A stretch of 64,000 bases of DNA. It comes from Sphingomonas gei. Its GTDB lineage: Bacteria; Pseudomonadota; Alphaproteobacteria; Sphingomonadales; Sphingomonadaceae. Of the stretch, positions 19,117-27,266 are shown in pieces. The stretch lies in NCBI RefSeq assembly GCF_004792685.1, contig NZ_SRXT01000010.1, positions 1 through 64,000 on the forward strand, read 5' to 3'. The notes beneath the pieces were generated by a model. The model was not told where the DNA came from. It saw nothing but the letters and a program-made list of their open reading frames with translations, and did not search any database. The stretch's first letter is position 1. Every line of letters begins with the position of its first letter. Both the position numbers and the translations under genes were made by a program.

Positions 19117-21581
19117 CCGATCTGCTGATGAACATCCCGCTCAAGCTTCGCCGTTCGGGTGGCGTGGCGGTCACGCCGCAAGTGCACCACGCGATCACGC
19201 TGGGGAATCAGGCGCGCGACGGCAGGGACTGGCCTGCCGCCGCAACAGCGTATCGCGCCGCGCTCGAGGTTGATCCGTCGCTGACCCATATCTGGGTTCA
19301 GCTCGGCCATGCGCTCAAGGAACAAGAGGATTTCGCCGCGGCAGAGACGGCCTATCTTACCGCCGCAGAATCCTCGCCCATAGCGGCCGAGCCATGGCTG
19401 CATCTCGGCCATCTTCACAAGCGGTGCGGTGATCGCGTGGCCGCGAACCGAAGTTATATGCTCGCGCTCAAGCACGAACCCGCCAATCCCGACGTACTGC
19501 AGGAGATGGCGCATTTCCTGGGCATCGGAGACAACGCGCAGATGCGCGAGCTACTCGCGCTACTTGACCAGGATGCAGCAGAGGCACCGGCATTCGACGC
19601 CACGCCAACTGCCGGTGACGCGGTCGACGCGATGCGGCATATCGAAGCGCTCCTTCCCGGGCTGCCGGAAGAAAGCCGCGCCGCTGCGCGGTGGCAAATG
19701 GAGGCGCTGTCCGATCTCGTCGGCGCCGCGCGATCGGCAGAGCCTCAACCGGACTTCGGCGATCGGCTGGCCCTGATCTTCGACGTTTCGGACCTGATCT
19801 CCTATTTCCGCAACGCGCGGCTTCCAACCGGCATTCAGCGCGTGCAAATCGAGACGATCGGCAATGCGCTTCGCCTCAACAGCTTCGGTGTGCAGATCTG
19901 CGCCTTCATCGAGTCGCGCGACGACTGGCTGGAGATCCCCGCGCCAACCTTCCTCGCGCTCGCACAGCTCAGCCTCGCCAGCGGTGATCGTGGCGCGCCC
20001 GAATGGATCGGCGCGCTCGCCAGATTGCAATTGCGGCTCGCCACGTCGGAACCGATCGAGATGGCGCGTGGCGCATATCTGATCAATCTGGGCACTTCGT
20101 GGTGGCTGCAGAACTATTTTCTCTTCGTGCGGCGGGCGAAGGCATTGCGGGGCGTGCGCTATGTGCCGTTCGTCCACGACCTGATTCCGGTCATGGCGGG
20201 GGAGCATTGCGTAAAGGAACTCACCCAGGACTTCGTGAGCTGGGCGATCGGCGCGTTCGAGCATGCCGATCATTTCCTCGTGAACTCGGAATCGACGAAA
20301 CGCGATCTGTTGCACGTGGCCTCAATCCTTGGCCACGAAATCGATCCGGTCGATATCGCGGTGATCCGTCTCGATGCAGATTGCCGGAAGCCGGACCTTG
20401 TCTCTGCCCATCCCCGACAGCTGTGGCGCTGGGGGCTGAGGCCGAACGGATTCATCTTGTTCGTCTCGACGATTGAGTCGCGCAAGAACCACCTCGCCGC
20501 GTTCGAAGCATGGATCACGCTGCTGAAGCGCCATGGCGCGCACGCAGTCCCAAAGCTGGTGTGCGTCGGCAATCGTGGCTGGCTCAACGATGCGGTGTAT
20601 GCGCGCCTCGCCAGCCATGAGGGCCTGCGCGAACGCGTCGTCATGCTGTCGGGCCTATCCGACGCCGAGCTTGAGCTGCTGTACCGGGCCTGCCTCTTCA
20701 CGATCTATCCGAGCAGATATGAGGGTTGGGGTCTGCCGGTGACCGAGGCGCTCTGCCACGGAAAAGTTGCGTTGATCTCGGACGCAGCGTCCTTACCCGA
20801 AGCCGGTGGTGACTATGCCGTCTACTTTCGCTCAGGCGATGTCGACGCGTTCACCACGGCGCTCGAGCGGCTGATCCGTGATGGGGGCTATCGCGAAGCG
20901 CTGCAACAGCGCATTTACGCGGAGTTCAGGCCGCGCACATGGAGTGAAATCGCCACCGATATAGGCGAAGCGGCAATGCGCTGGCGCGCGCACGATCCCG
21001 ACCTGCCAGCCAACGTGTCAATCGCCCAACTCGGAGCCTGGCATCCTCTCACGCGTAACTACGCCACCGCCATCTGGCGCGGCATGCGTTCCGCAGAAGT
21101 ATTCCGGGTGGGTGACGGCTGGTATGGTCCGGACAATTGGGGATGCTGGACCAAGCCGTGCGGAGGCCGGCTCGAAATCGGGACCGGCGTTCCCGGAATG
21201 GCAATACGGCTGTGTTTGCAATTGCACGGGATTCCCAATCGACAGGTGCACTTCACGGTCGACACGTCTGATCCCGCGACCAGCGTCGCAGGCGTTTTGA
21301 AGCCCGGCGAGTACAAATGGGTCACGATGACACTGGTGCCGGATCCGGCGGGAGCCATCCGGCTGGCGATCAATGGCAACATGAGCATCGATCTGGCCGA
21401 GGTTACTGATGGAGACGATCCGCGGTTAGTGTCGGTCGGCGTAGCGGGCTTCTTCCTCTGCCGGGCGGACGATGGTCAGGCACGGCTCGACTTCATGGAG
21501 GCCTTGACCCTCGGAACGCTGGCGGACCTGGCGTTCGGCGGCCCGCCTTCGGGGTATGAAGGCGGCGAGCATGCCAGATGA
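19113..21581 (+). CDS. Multidomain TPR / GT4 glycosyltransferase with C-terminal beta domain
   Basis: 822 residues. The N-terminal part (about 25-150) has TPR-type repeats (GRDWPAAATAYRAALEVDPS, DFAAAETAYLTAAESSP, GDRVAANRSYMLALKHEPAN). The middle (about 210-630) is a GT4 enzyme with LPTGIQRVQIETIGN, VPFVHDLIPVMAGEHCVKEL, FVSTIESRKNHLAAFEAW, VCVGNRGWLND and the donor-site region YPSRYEGWGLPVTEALCHGK. The C-terminal 150 residues hold DGWYGPDNWGCWTKPCGG, resembling the beta-sandwich accessory domain found in some bacterial glycan-assembly glycosyltransferases. It probably adds a capsule sugar, with the TPR part a protein-interaction platform. ATGA overlaps join both flanking genes. Donor and acceptor are unknown. 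Confidence 0.88.
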   Translation: MTDLLMNIPLKLRRSGGVAVTPQVHHAITLGNQARDGRDWPAAATAYRAALEVDPSLTHIWVQLGHALKEQEDFAAAETAYLTAAESSPIAAEPWLHLGHLHKRCGDRVAANRSYMLALKHEPANPDVLQEMAHFLGIGDNAQMRELLALLDQDAAEAPAFDATPTAGDAVDAMRHIEALLPGLPEESRAAARWQMEALSDLVGAARSAEPQPDFGDRLALIFDVSDLISYFRNARLPTGIQRVQIETIGNALRLNSFGVQICAFIESRDDWLEIPAPTFLALAQLSLASGDRGAPEWIGALARLQLRLATSEPIEMARGAYLINLGTSWWLQNYFLFVRRAKALRGVRYVPFVHDLIPVMAGEHCVKELTQDFVSWAIGAFEHADHFLVNSESTKRDLLHVASILGHEIDPVDIAVIRLDADCRKPDLVSAHPRQLWRWGLRPNGFILFVSTIESRKNHLAAFEAWITLLKRHGAHAVPKLVCVGNRGWLNDAVYARLASHEGLRERVVMLSGLSDAELELLYRACLFTIYPSRYEGWGLPVTEALCHGKVALISDAASLPEAGGDYAVYFRSGDVDAFTTALERLIRDGGYREALQQRIYAEFRPRTWSEIATDIGEAAMRWRAHDPDLPANVSIAQLGAWHPLTRNYATAIWRGMRSAEVFRVGDGWYGPDNWGCWTKPCGGRLEIGTGVPGMAIRLCLQLHGIPNRQVHFTVDTSDPATSVAGVLKPGEYKWVTMTLVPDPAGAIRLAINGNMSIDLAEVTDGDDPRLVSVGVAGFFLCRADDGQARLDFMEALTLGTLADLAFGGPPSGYEGGEHAR

Positions 21582-22780
21582 GCGGGGCCGTCGCGATGGT
21601 GTTCGCGATCGTGATTGCCGATGCGGACTATCAGGCCGGATTCGCCGGCCCGGTCGCTGACGATCTCGCCGACCGCCCGGAATGCCGCGTTGCAACCGTC
21701 GCGTCCGACCTGATCGCATTGGATTCCGCGGACATGGCGGACATCCTTCGATCACAGGTGCCCGATCCGTCGCGGACGCTGGTGATAGGCCATGCCACCG
21801 GAGCGCGTAGCGCGATCGCACTGGCGGAGGAGATAGCGGCCGACACGGCTCTTCTGGTCGCGCCTGCCTGGTCAGACGATGGCGATATTTCCGAAGTATC
21901 ACGGCCTTCTTCCTCGAGCGTTTCGATCAGCGTCGTCACAGGAATGCAGCGCACGAACGATTGGCTCGAAGACTCGAAGATTGACGAGCAGCGTCTGCCG
22001 TTGCCGAACGCGGCCTTGGCGGTTGCGCTACGTCAATCCGGCGCGATGCCGGGAATCCTGACTGCGATGATTCGTGGCGAGCCGCTGCCCGATCTGTCGG
22101 GACTGGTCGCCGACTGGCGTCGGCGAAACGCGCACCGGATCGAGCTTGCCGGGCCCGTCCAATGCTCCGCCACGGGCGAAGTGCGCGTGCCCGGCCGGAT
22201 CGTCAACACTGGCGAAGCGGCGCTCGTGTTCGGGCGCGCCGAACGCGATCGCCTGATGATCGGCGCGCGTATCCGGAGCGAGACCTGCGCGGCATGGACG
22301 AACGAAGCGCGCGCGCTGCCGGCCCGTCCCGAGCTCGAACCAGGGGATTCAGCCAGGTTCGTGATCGGACTTGCCGGGCCGACGACCGACGCGCGTGACA
22401 TCGAGATCGAGCTGTCCCTCGTGTCCGAAGGATCCTTCTGGTATTCGGATCTTGCATTCCCGGCGCTTCGCCTTGGTATCGCTCGGTCATCGGAGCATGG
22501 GGACGGTCCCCCCGCGTCCTGCCGGTCCGATGGCGCGCCGAATGCGTGCGACCCGGATCGCGTTATGCCGGATCCGGCGACGCTCGACGATCTATCAAGC
22601 TGCTACCGCCTGATACTTGGCCGCACGCCTGATGCGGACGGATTCGCCTATTACGCTCGGCTCGTTCAGGCCGGCATGACAGTCGACAAGCTTGTCCTGG
22701 CCTTTGTCTCCGCCCCTGAGGCAATCGCGCGCTTCGACGCACTTCGCCAAATCCAGGTTCACGAGGACCAGACCAGATGA
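21578..22780 (+). CDS. Hydrolase-like protein lacking the catalytic Ser, with beta domain and DUF4214
   Basis: 400 residues in three parts. The first 170 resemble an alpha/beta-hydrolase core (SRTLVIGHATGARSAIALAE, LLVAPAWSDDG), but the nucleophile elbow reads GHATG instead of GxSxG, so catalysis is unlikely. The middle (about 180-300) is a beta-rich domain (IELAGPVQCSATGEVRVPGR, ending in EGSFWYSDLAFPALRLGI). It is similar in layout to the C-terminal domain of the gene at 24225-25357 (EGRFWFDDLGFRAIRIGL). The last 70 residues (YRLILGRTPDADGFAYYARL) match DUF4214, a domain common in surface-polysaccharide and S-layer-associated proteins. No signal peptide is evident. It lies within the capsule operon with ATGA overlaps on both sides. 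The role is unknown; possibly a non-catalytic binding protein. Confidence 0.75.
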   Translation: MSGAVAMVFAIVIADADYQAGFAGPVADDLADRPECRVATVASDLIALDSADMADILRSQVPDPSRTLVIGHATGARSAIALAEEIAADTALLVAPAWSDDGDISEVSRPSSSSVSISVVTGMQRTNDWLEDSKIDEQRLPLPNAALAVALRQSGAMPGILTAMIRGEPLPDLSGLVADWRRRNAHRIELAGPVQCSATGEVRVPGRIVNTGEAALVFGRAERDRLMIGARIRSETCAAWTNEARALPARPELEPGDSARFVIGLAGPTTDARDIEIELSLVSEGSFWYSDLAFPALRLGIARSSEHGDGPPASCRSDGAPNACDPDRVMPDPATLDDLSSCYRLILGRTPDADGFAYYARLVQAGMTVDKLVLAFVSAPEAIARFDALRQIQVHEDQTR

Positions 22781-23439
22781 CGACGCGCCGCACCGAATTG
22801 CTCGAGCTGCTTTGGGCCGGCAAGGATCCTTTTTGGGAGCGCAGTTGCTTCCGTGGGCGTGTCGACTTCCAAGGCTGGGCCTCCGACCACCCCTTCCTTA
22901 CCCGGGCTATCGACGAGACCGGTGCGCGTACGGTGATCGAAGTGGGCGCGTGGAAGGGCGGCTCGGTAATGACCATGGCGGCGCATTTGCGCGACCGCGG
23001 AATGGACGCCGCGGTGGTGGCAGTGGATACCTGGCTAGGCGCCTGGGACCATTGGCTACAACCGATCTGGTTCGAGCATCTGAAATTCGAAGCCGGATAT
23101 CCCACATTGTTCCAGACTTTCGCGGCGAACATCATCGAGCGTGAACTCACCGAGCATGTCGTTCCGTTGCCGCTCGATTCGGTGAACGCGGCCGTAGTTC
23201 TCAAGGCACGCAACGTGCGCCCGGACGTCGTGCATATCGACGCCGGTCATGATTACGACGCCGTGACGAACGACTTGCGCCTGTGGTGGCCGCTGTTGCG
23301 TTCGGGCGGCGTCCTGGTCGGCGACGACTACCACGTCAGCGGCGACGTCTGGCCGGCAGTGCGCGAAGCCTTTCAGAGCTTCTTCCAGACGCGCGACATC
23401 GAAGCGGACGGAGGAAAATGCTACCTCGTCAAACCTTGA
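22777..23439 (+). CDS. Class I SAM-dependent methyltransferase (Methyltransf_24-like)
   Basis: 220 residues with a Rossmann fold. The SAM-binding glycine motif is TVIEVGAWKGGSVMTMAAHL. VVAVDTWLGAW lies at the end of strand 2, and VVHIDAGHDYDAVTNDLRLWW is followed by GGVLVGDDYH. This is the pattern of methyltransferases associated with cell-surface glycan loci. It is the last gene of the plus-strand capsule operon, starting inside the stop of the preceding gene (ATGA). It probably O-methylates a sugar or a cap residue; the substrate is inferred from context only. Its stop abuts the stop of the converging GT2 gene with no bases between. Confidence 0.85.
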   Translation: MTTRRTELLELLWAGKDPFWERSCFRGRVDFQGWASDHPFLTRAIDETGARTVIEVGAWKGGSVMTMAAHLRDRGMDAAVVAVDTWLGAWDHWLQPIWFEHLKFEAGYPTLFQTFAANIIERELTEHVVPLPLDSVNAAVVLKARNVRPDVVHIDAGHDYDAVTNDLRLWWPLLRSGGVLVGDDYHVSGDVWPAVREAFQSFFQTRDIEADGGKCYLVKP

Positions 23440-24228
23440 TCAGGCGATCGCGCGCTCGACTGCGCTGCGATCGTACGGCGGCAGCCTGTGCCCGTATGCA
23501 TAGGCGTTGGCCTGGCCAATCAGATAATCGACATTTTCGCGGATGAATGTCGAATGCCAAAAGGGATTCGTTCCGTAGCGATACCCGGGCACGATGGCCG
23601 CGCGCAGCACCATATAGGCGTAGAGACGGTTCTTTTCCTCCGCAAGGGAGTGGGACTTGAACTGCGCGAGATGATGAAGGACGAGATCGCTGCGGCTGGC
23701 GCGCTGCCAGGTGTTGCCATCGCGATCACATATCTCTTCGTGGATCAGGCCTTCCCAGCGGACGTCATGGCGGTTCCGGTAGATTCGGCGTTGTGTCTCT
23801 TCCTCGAAGCGTCCGGTGGCGCGCAGCTGATCGATTTCGATGTCGGCGCCCGGCTCGCCGGCGTAGTTCCGGCGCAGGACGTGGAGCACGTCGCATCTCT
23901 CCGCCGCGATTTCGCGGCGAAGCGCGAATGCCTGCCCCGGATCGATCCACTCGTCCGAATCGATCGAGAACAGCCATGGCGCTGTGGTGAATTTGGCGCC
24001 GTGATTGCGCGCATGGGCAAAGCCGAACTGCGAGAGGTTGCACTGCGCATAGCTGACGACCTGATCGTTGCCGGAAAGCAGGCGGGCGTAGAGGGAAGCG
24101 CTTCCGTCGGTCGAGCCCATATCGACGACGATGACCTGATCGACGAGCGCCTTTATCGCCGGCAGCGTGAGCGACAGCATTTTCGCCTCGTTGAAGGCGA
24201 GCACGATCGCGGCGATCTGAATCGTCAA
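23440..24228 (-). CDS. GT2-family glycosyltransferase
   Basis: 262 residues. TIQIAAIVLAFNEAKMLSL, QVIVVDMGSTDGSASLYARL and WLFSIDSDEWIDPG (the DxD-like metal site) are the GT-A core of family 2. RWEGLIHEEICDRDG is a typical acceptor-side element of SPS-like GT2 enzymes. The open frame extends far upstream, but that part overlaps the neighbour out of family. The likely start is TTG 24226-24228, preceded by AGGAG at a 7-base spacing, and it overlaps the TGA of the upstream gene. It probably adds one sugar of the capsule repeat or trims the anchor; specificity is unknown. Confidence 0.86.
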   Translation of the reverse strand: MTIQIAAIVLAFNEAKMLSLTLPAIKALVDQVIVVDMGSTDGSASLYARLLSGNDQVVSYAQCNLSQFGFAHARNHGAKFTTAPWLFSIDSDEWIDPGQAFALRREIAAERCDVLHVLRRNYAGEPGADIEIDQLRATGRFEEETQRRIYRNRHDVRWEGLIHEEICDRDGNTWQRASRSDLVLHHLAQFKSHSLAEEKNRLYAYMVLRAAIVPGYRYGTNPFWHSTFIRENVDYLIGQANAYAYGHRLPPYDRSAVERAIA

Positions 24229-25357
24229 ACGACGGCTCCTTCTACCAATCGTGGGGCGCCCGCCCCGTCCACGACAAGCCCGATACGAATGGCCCTGAAG
24301 CCCAGGTCGTCGAACCAGAATCGCCCCTCGCGGACGAGCGCCGTCACGATGTCGTGCCGCCCCGGTGGCAACCCCCCGATGTCGATGACCGTGGCGAAGC
24401 GGTGCATGCTTCCAGAAAGGAGGTCGGGCGCGGGAAAATCGAAGCGCGCCTCGCGCCGGTCTCCACCGAACCGTCCCTCGGGCCACAAGCGGACACCCAG
24501 CCGCACGGGATGCTTTGAGGTTGGGTCGCGCGCGATCCGCGAAGCCGAATGCATCACCACAGTACCCGACACGTGCAGCCTCGAATCCACTATCAGGGTC
24601 GCTGCCGGATCGATTGCGAGACTGTGCTGGTTCTTCGCCATCCAACGCGCGAAGCACTCGGACAGCGGTATTTGCGTTCGCCTTCCTGCTATCGCGGCGT
24701 CGATCATGGTACGCATCAGTCCCGACTCCCGCAGCGCGACTACCAGCGCCTCGTGCGCCAACGGCTCCGTTCCCACAGAGTGAATGGCGGCATATCGCTC
24801 GAGGTGAAGGGCGTGATGCACGTCCAGCGGCTCGCCGCCGGCGCCGAGGCAAAGGGTCACCGCCTGATCGGGCAGGAGGTGGTGCGTGTCATGATAGAGC
24901 GGTGCGAGATCAAAAAACCTGGAATCGCCGCGCTGGTGAACCCGCGCGATCTGCGCGTCCCATCGATGGTCGCCCCAAGCGCCAAGGGCATGACGCGAAA
25001 GGTCGGTCTGCGGCGCCAGCGCGATGATCGTGTCCACGCCGATCAAGCGGCCGAAGAGCAAGGCGGCATAGCCCCCCATGCTGTATCCGATGCAAACGAC
25101 CCGCCGGAATCCGCGAGCGCGTTCGGCAATCGCGTCCGCCACAACCGAAGGACCGGTCGGGAAATCGCGCATCCTATGATACAGCTCGTGTCCGGATCGC
25201 GCAGCAGCAACACGGCGCAATCGGAGCGGTTCAGTAGACCGCGAAACTCGAACGGCTTGGCGACGCTGTCCACGCCCAAGCTCGAAAAGGCGACAACCAG
25301 CGCCTCGCAGCCGGTTGGCCCCGCCTGAAAGAGCGAAGTTTCGCCCCCACCGATCAT
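24225..25357 (-). pseudogene. Alpha/beta-hydrolase-like protein with C-terminal beta domain, frameshifted
   Basis: The N-terminus is in one frame from ATG 25357 (MIGGGETSLFQAGPTGCEAL, KPFEFRGLLNRSDCAVLLLR). The rest is in another frame (ELYHRMRDFPTGPS, VVCIGYSMGGYAALLFGR, IIALAPQTDLS). The join falls near 25191, where the sequence CCGG would keep the frame if one more G were present, so a single-base deletion is likely. The nucleophile elbow GYSMGG is intact. The C-terminal 110 residues form a beta domain (SRLHVSGTVVMHSASRIA, REGRFWFDDLGFRAIRIGL) like that in the gene at 21578. If the indel is an assembly or sequencing error, this is a functional esterase-like protein of about 377 residues co-transcribed with the GT2 gene. 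It is divergent from kpsT with an 89-base spacer. Confidence 0.75.
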
Positions 25358-25446
25358 GCCGCGCGACCACCCCGAAAGGCATACGGATTCGCTTGACCTC
25401 CCCCCGTCATTGCCGCCAATCGGAGATGGACAGGGGGGACCAGCGC

Positions 25447-26109
25447 ATGATCACCTTCGACCGAGTCAGCAAGACCTATCATGGCCGCAATCTCACGCGC
25501 CATGTGCTGCACGACGCGAGCTTTGCGATCCGCCCGGGGCAGGCGCTGGGGATTTGTGGTGCGAACGGCGCCGGCAAGTCGACGCTGCTTCGGCTGATCG
25601 CCGGCGTCGAGCACCCGAGTAGCGGCGTCATTCGCCGCGGGATGACCGTCTCATGGCCCATCGGCTATTCGCACTGCTTCCAGGGCAGCCTGACCGGGGC
25701 GGACAACACCCGGTTCATCGCGCGTATCTACCGCCAACCCGTCGATCGACTGCTCGCTTTTGTCGAGGAATTCGCGGAACTTGGCGAGTATTTCAACCAG
25801 CCGGTCAAAACCTACTCGGCCGGCATGATGGCGCGTCTCGCATTTGGCGTGAGTTTGGCCATCGATTTCGACTGCTATCTCGTCGACGAAGTCACCGGCG
25901 CCGGTGACCAGCGCTTTGCGGAACGCTGCCATGCCGCGCTCGCGCATCGCCGCTCGGCGCGGACGCTCGTCATGGTTTCGCACAGCCCAGCGACGCTGCA
26001 GCAATATTGCACCACGGGCGCTGTACTGCACGAGGGGCAGCTCAATTTCTATCCGACGATCGACGAGGCGATCGAAGTGCATCACGCGCAGCAGCGGCTG
26101 GCCGCCTGA
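25447..26109 (+). CDS. kpsT: Capsule polysaccharide ABC transporter ATPase (KpsT)
   Basis: 220 residues, the usual KpsT length. Walker A is GANGAGKST, the signature is YSAGMMARLAFG, Walker B is CYLVDEVTGAGD, and the H-loop is VMVSHSP. MITFDRVSKTYHGRN is the family start. The aromatic-rich segment after Walker A (SWPIGYSHCFQGSLTGADN) is typical of polysaccharide exporters. The start at ATG 25447 is preferred; an in-frame ATG at 25426, just after CGGAG, would add seven residues. It is monocistronic on the plus strand, between a divergent hydrolase-like gene and a convergent export gene, so it is separated from its permease gene kpsM by about 7.6 kb. Confidence 0.95.
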   Translation: MITFDRVSKTYHGRNLTRHVLHDASFAIRPGQALGICGANGAGKSTLLRLIAGVEHPSSGVIRRGMTVSWPIGYSHCFQGSLTGADNTRFIARIYRQPVDRLLAFVEEFAELGEYFNQPVKTYSAGMMARLAFGVSLAIDFDCYLVDEVTGAGDQRFAERCHAALAHRRSARTLVMVSHSPATLQQYCTTGAVLHEGQLNFYPTIDEAIEVHHAQQRLAA

Positions 26110-26132
26110 GCGACTGACCCTCGGCGCCCGCA

Positions 26133-27266
26133 TCATCGGGTCAGCTCGCGAACCCCGTAAAAGGGCGAGAAGAGCTGGTTGATGATTTGAACCAGCTTGG
26201 TCGCCTGGTTCGAGCGGGCATTGGCGATGTAGATCACGTCGCCATTACGCATCGTGAAACGCTGCGAGACGAAGTAACTTTCGGGTCGCAGCATGTTGAG
26301 CCGATAGATCACGGGAATAAGCGCACCCGTGGGGGTGTCCGGTGCGGCCCAGCGGAAGACGAACACCGCGCTCGCGTCCGCCTGACGGTCCGACGGCCCA
26401 CCGGCGCGCGCAACTGCCTGAGCGAGCGTGAGCCTGCGCATCTCGAACGGGATCTCGGAGACCTTGTCGCTGGCGCCAAAGACGGTGAAGCTCTGCAGGC
26501 CGCGAAGGAGTTCGATACGATCTCCGGGGAGCAGCACCAGATCGTCCGGCGATCCTGCGAGCAGTTCGTCGAGTCCGATCTCGGCACTGCGTCCGCTGCG
26601 CGTGACGCGAACCATCATATCCTGCGCCGCAGAGACCACGCCGCCAGCCAGCGCGATGGCATCGAGCACATGCTCGCGCGTCAGCGACAGCGGAATACGC
26701 CCGGGCGTCTTCACGCCGCCGAGCACGAAGACGCTATTGGCGAGGTTCTCGCGCACCACGACATTGACCTGCGCATGCGCCGAATAACCGATCAGTGCCG
26801 ACTCGATGCTTCGCGAAAGCGACTGGACTGTCTGGCCGGCGGCATCGATGCGTCCGGCATAGGGCACGTTGATCGTACCATCGCGCGCAATCACGATCGG
26901 CGGAAGCGCGCTCCCGGCGGCAGCGGGCTGCGCCCCGGCCGACGCGGGCCCCGCGAAGAGCGTCGCGCCGATCTCGAACACCGAGATTTGCAGGACGTCG
27001 CCAGGACCGATCCGGTCGATCTCGCCCTCGGCGGTCAGGTCCGCAAGCGATCCCGTGGCCTCCGGCACGCTGTTGATGCGCGACAGGGTATCGGTATTGA
27101 GCTCGACCAATATCGCCGGCAACCGGGAGGCCGGACGCGACGCCGCGATCACTTCGGGCGCGGTCGGGCCGCTCGACGGCAGGGTGGCGCAGCCGCCCGC
27201 AAGCAGGGGAAGCGCCAGCATCGCGGCCCGGACGCGCGCAAAGCTCAGGAACGGGAGTGATGTCAT
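26133..27266 (-). CDS. Outer-membrane polysaccharide export lipoprotein (BexD/CtrA/Wza family)
   Basis: 377 residues with an N-terminal lipoprotein signal ending in LLAGGC (lipidated Cys about 26). The Poly_export domain (about 80-170) contains RIGPGDVLQISVFE, RDGTINVPYAGRI and AHAQVNVVVRE. It is followed by SLBB-type beta-grasp repeats (SVFVLGGVKTPGRIPLS and a second near 265-290), with a C-terminus that would cross the outer membrane. Length is close to CtrA/BexD (about 390) and shorter than E. coli KpsD. It forms the export channel for capsule. The gene overlaps the upstream glycosyltransferase by ATGA and converges with kpsT, with 23 bases between stops. Confidence 0.93.
   Translation of the reverse strand: MTSLPFLSFARVRAAMLALPLLAGGCATLPSSGPTAPEVIAASRPASRLPAILVELNTDTLSRINSVPEATGSLADLTAEGEIDRIGPGDVLQISVFEIGATLFAGPASAGAQPAAAGSALPPIVIARDGTINVPYAGRIDAAGQTVQSLSRSIESALIGYSAHAQVNVVVRENLANSVFVLGGVKTPGRIPLSLTREHVLDAIALAGGVVSAAQDMMVRVTRSGRSAEIGLDELLAGSPDDLVLLPGDRIELLRGLQSFTVFGASDKVSEIPFEMRRLTLAQAVARAGGPSDRQADASAVFVFRWAAPDTPTGALIPVIYRLNMLRPESYFVSQRFTMRNGDVIYIANARSNQATKLVQIINQLFSPFYGVRELTR

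Noticed and set aside
25358..25446. Extension of kpsT upstream to 25315
   Set aside because: The extra residues overlap the divergent gene's start and do not fit the KpsT family. ATG 25447 (or 25426) gives the normal length.
26114..26144. Inverted repeat CTGACCC/GGGTCAG between kpsT and the export gene as terminator
   Set aside because: A 7-bp stem with a 17-base loop that overlaps the export-gene stop and lacks a T-tract is too weak to support.
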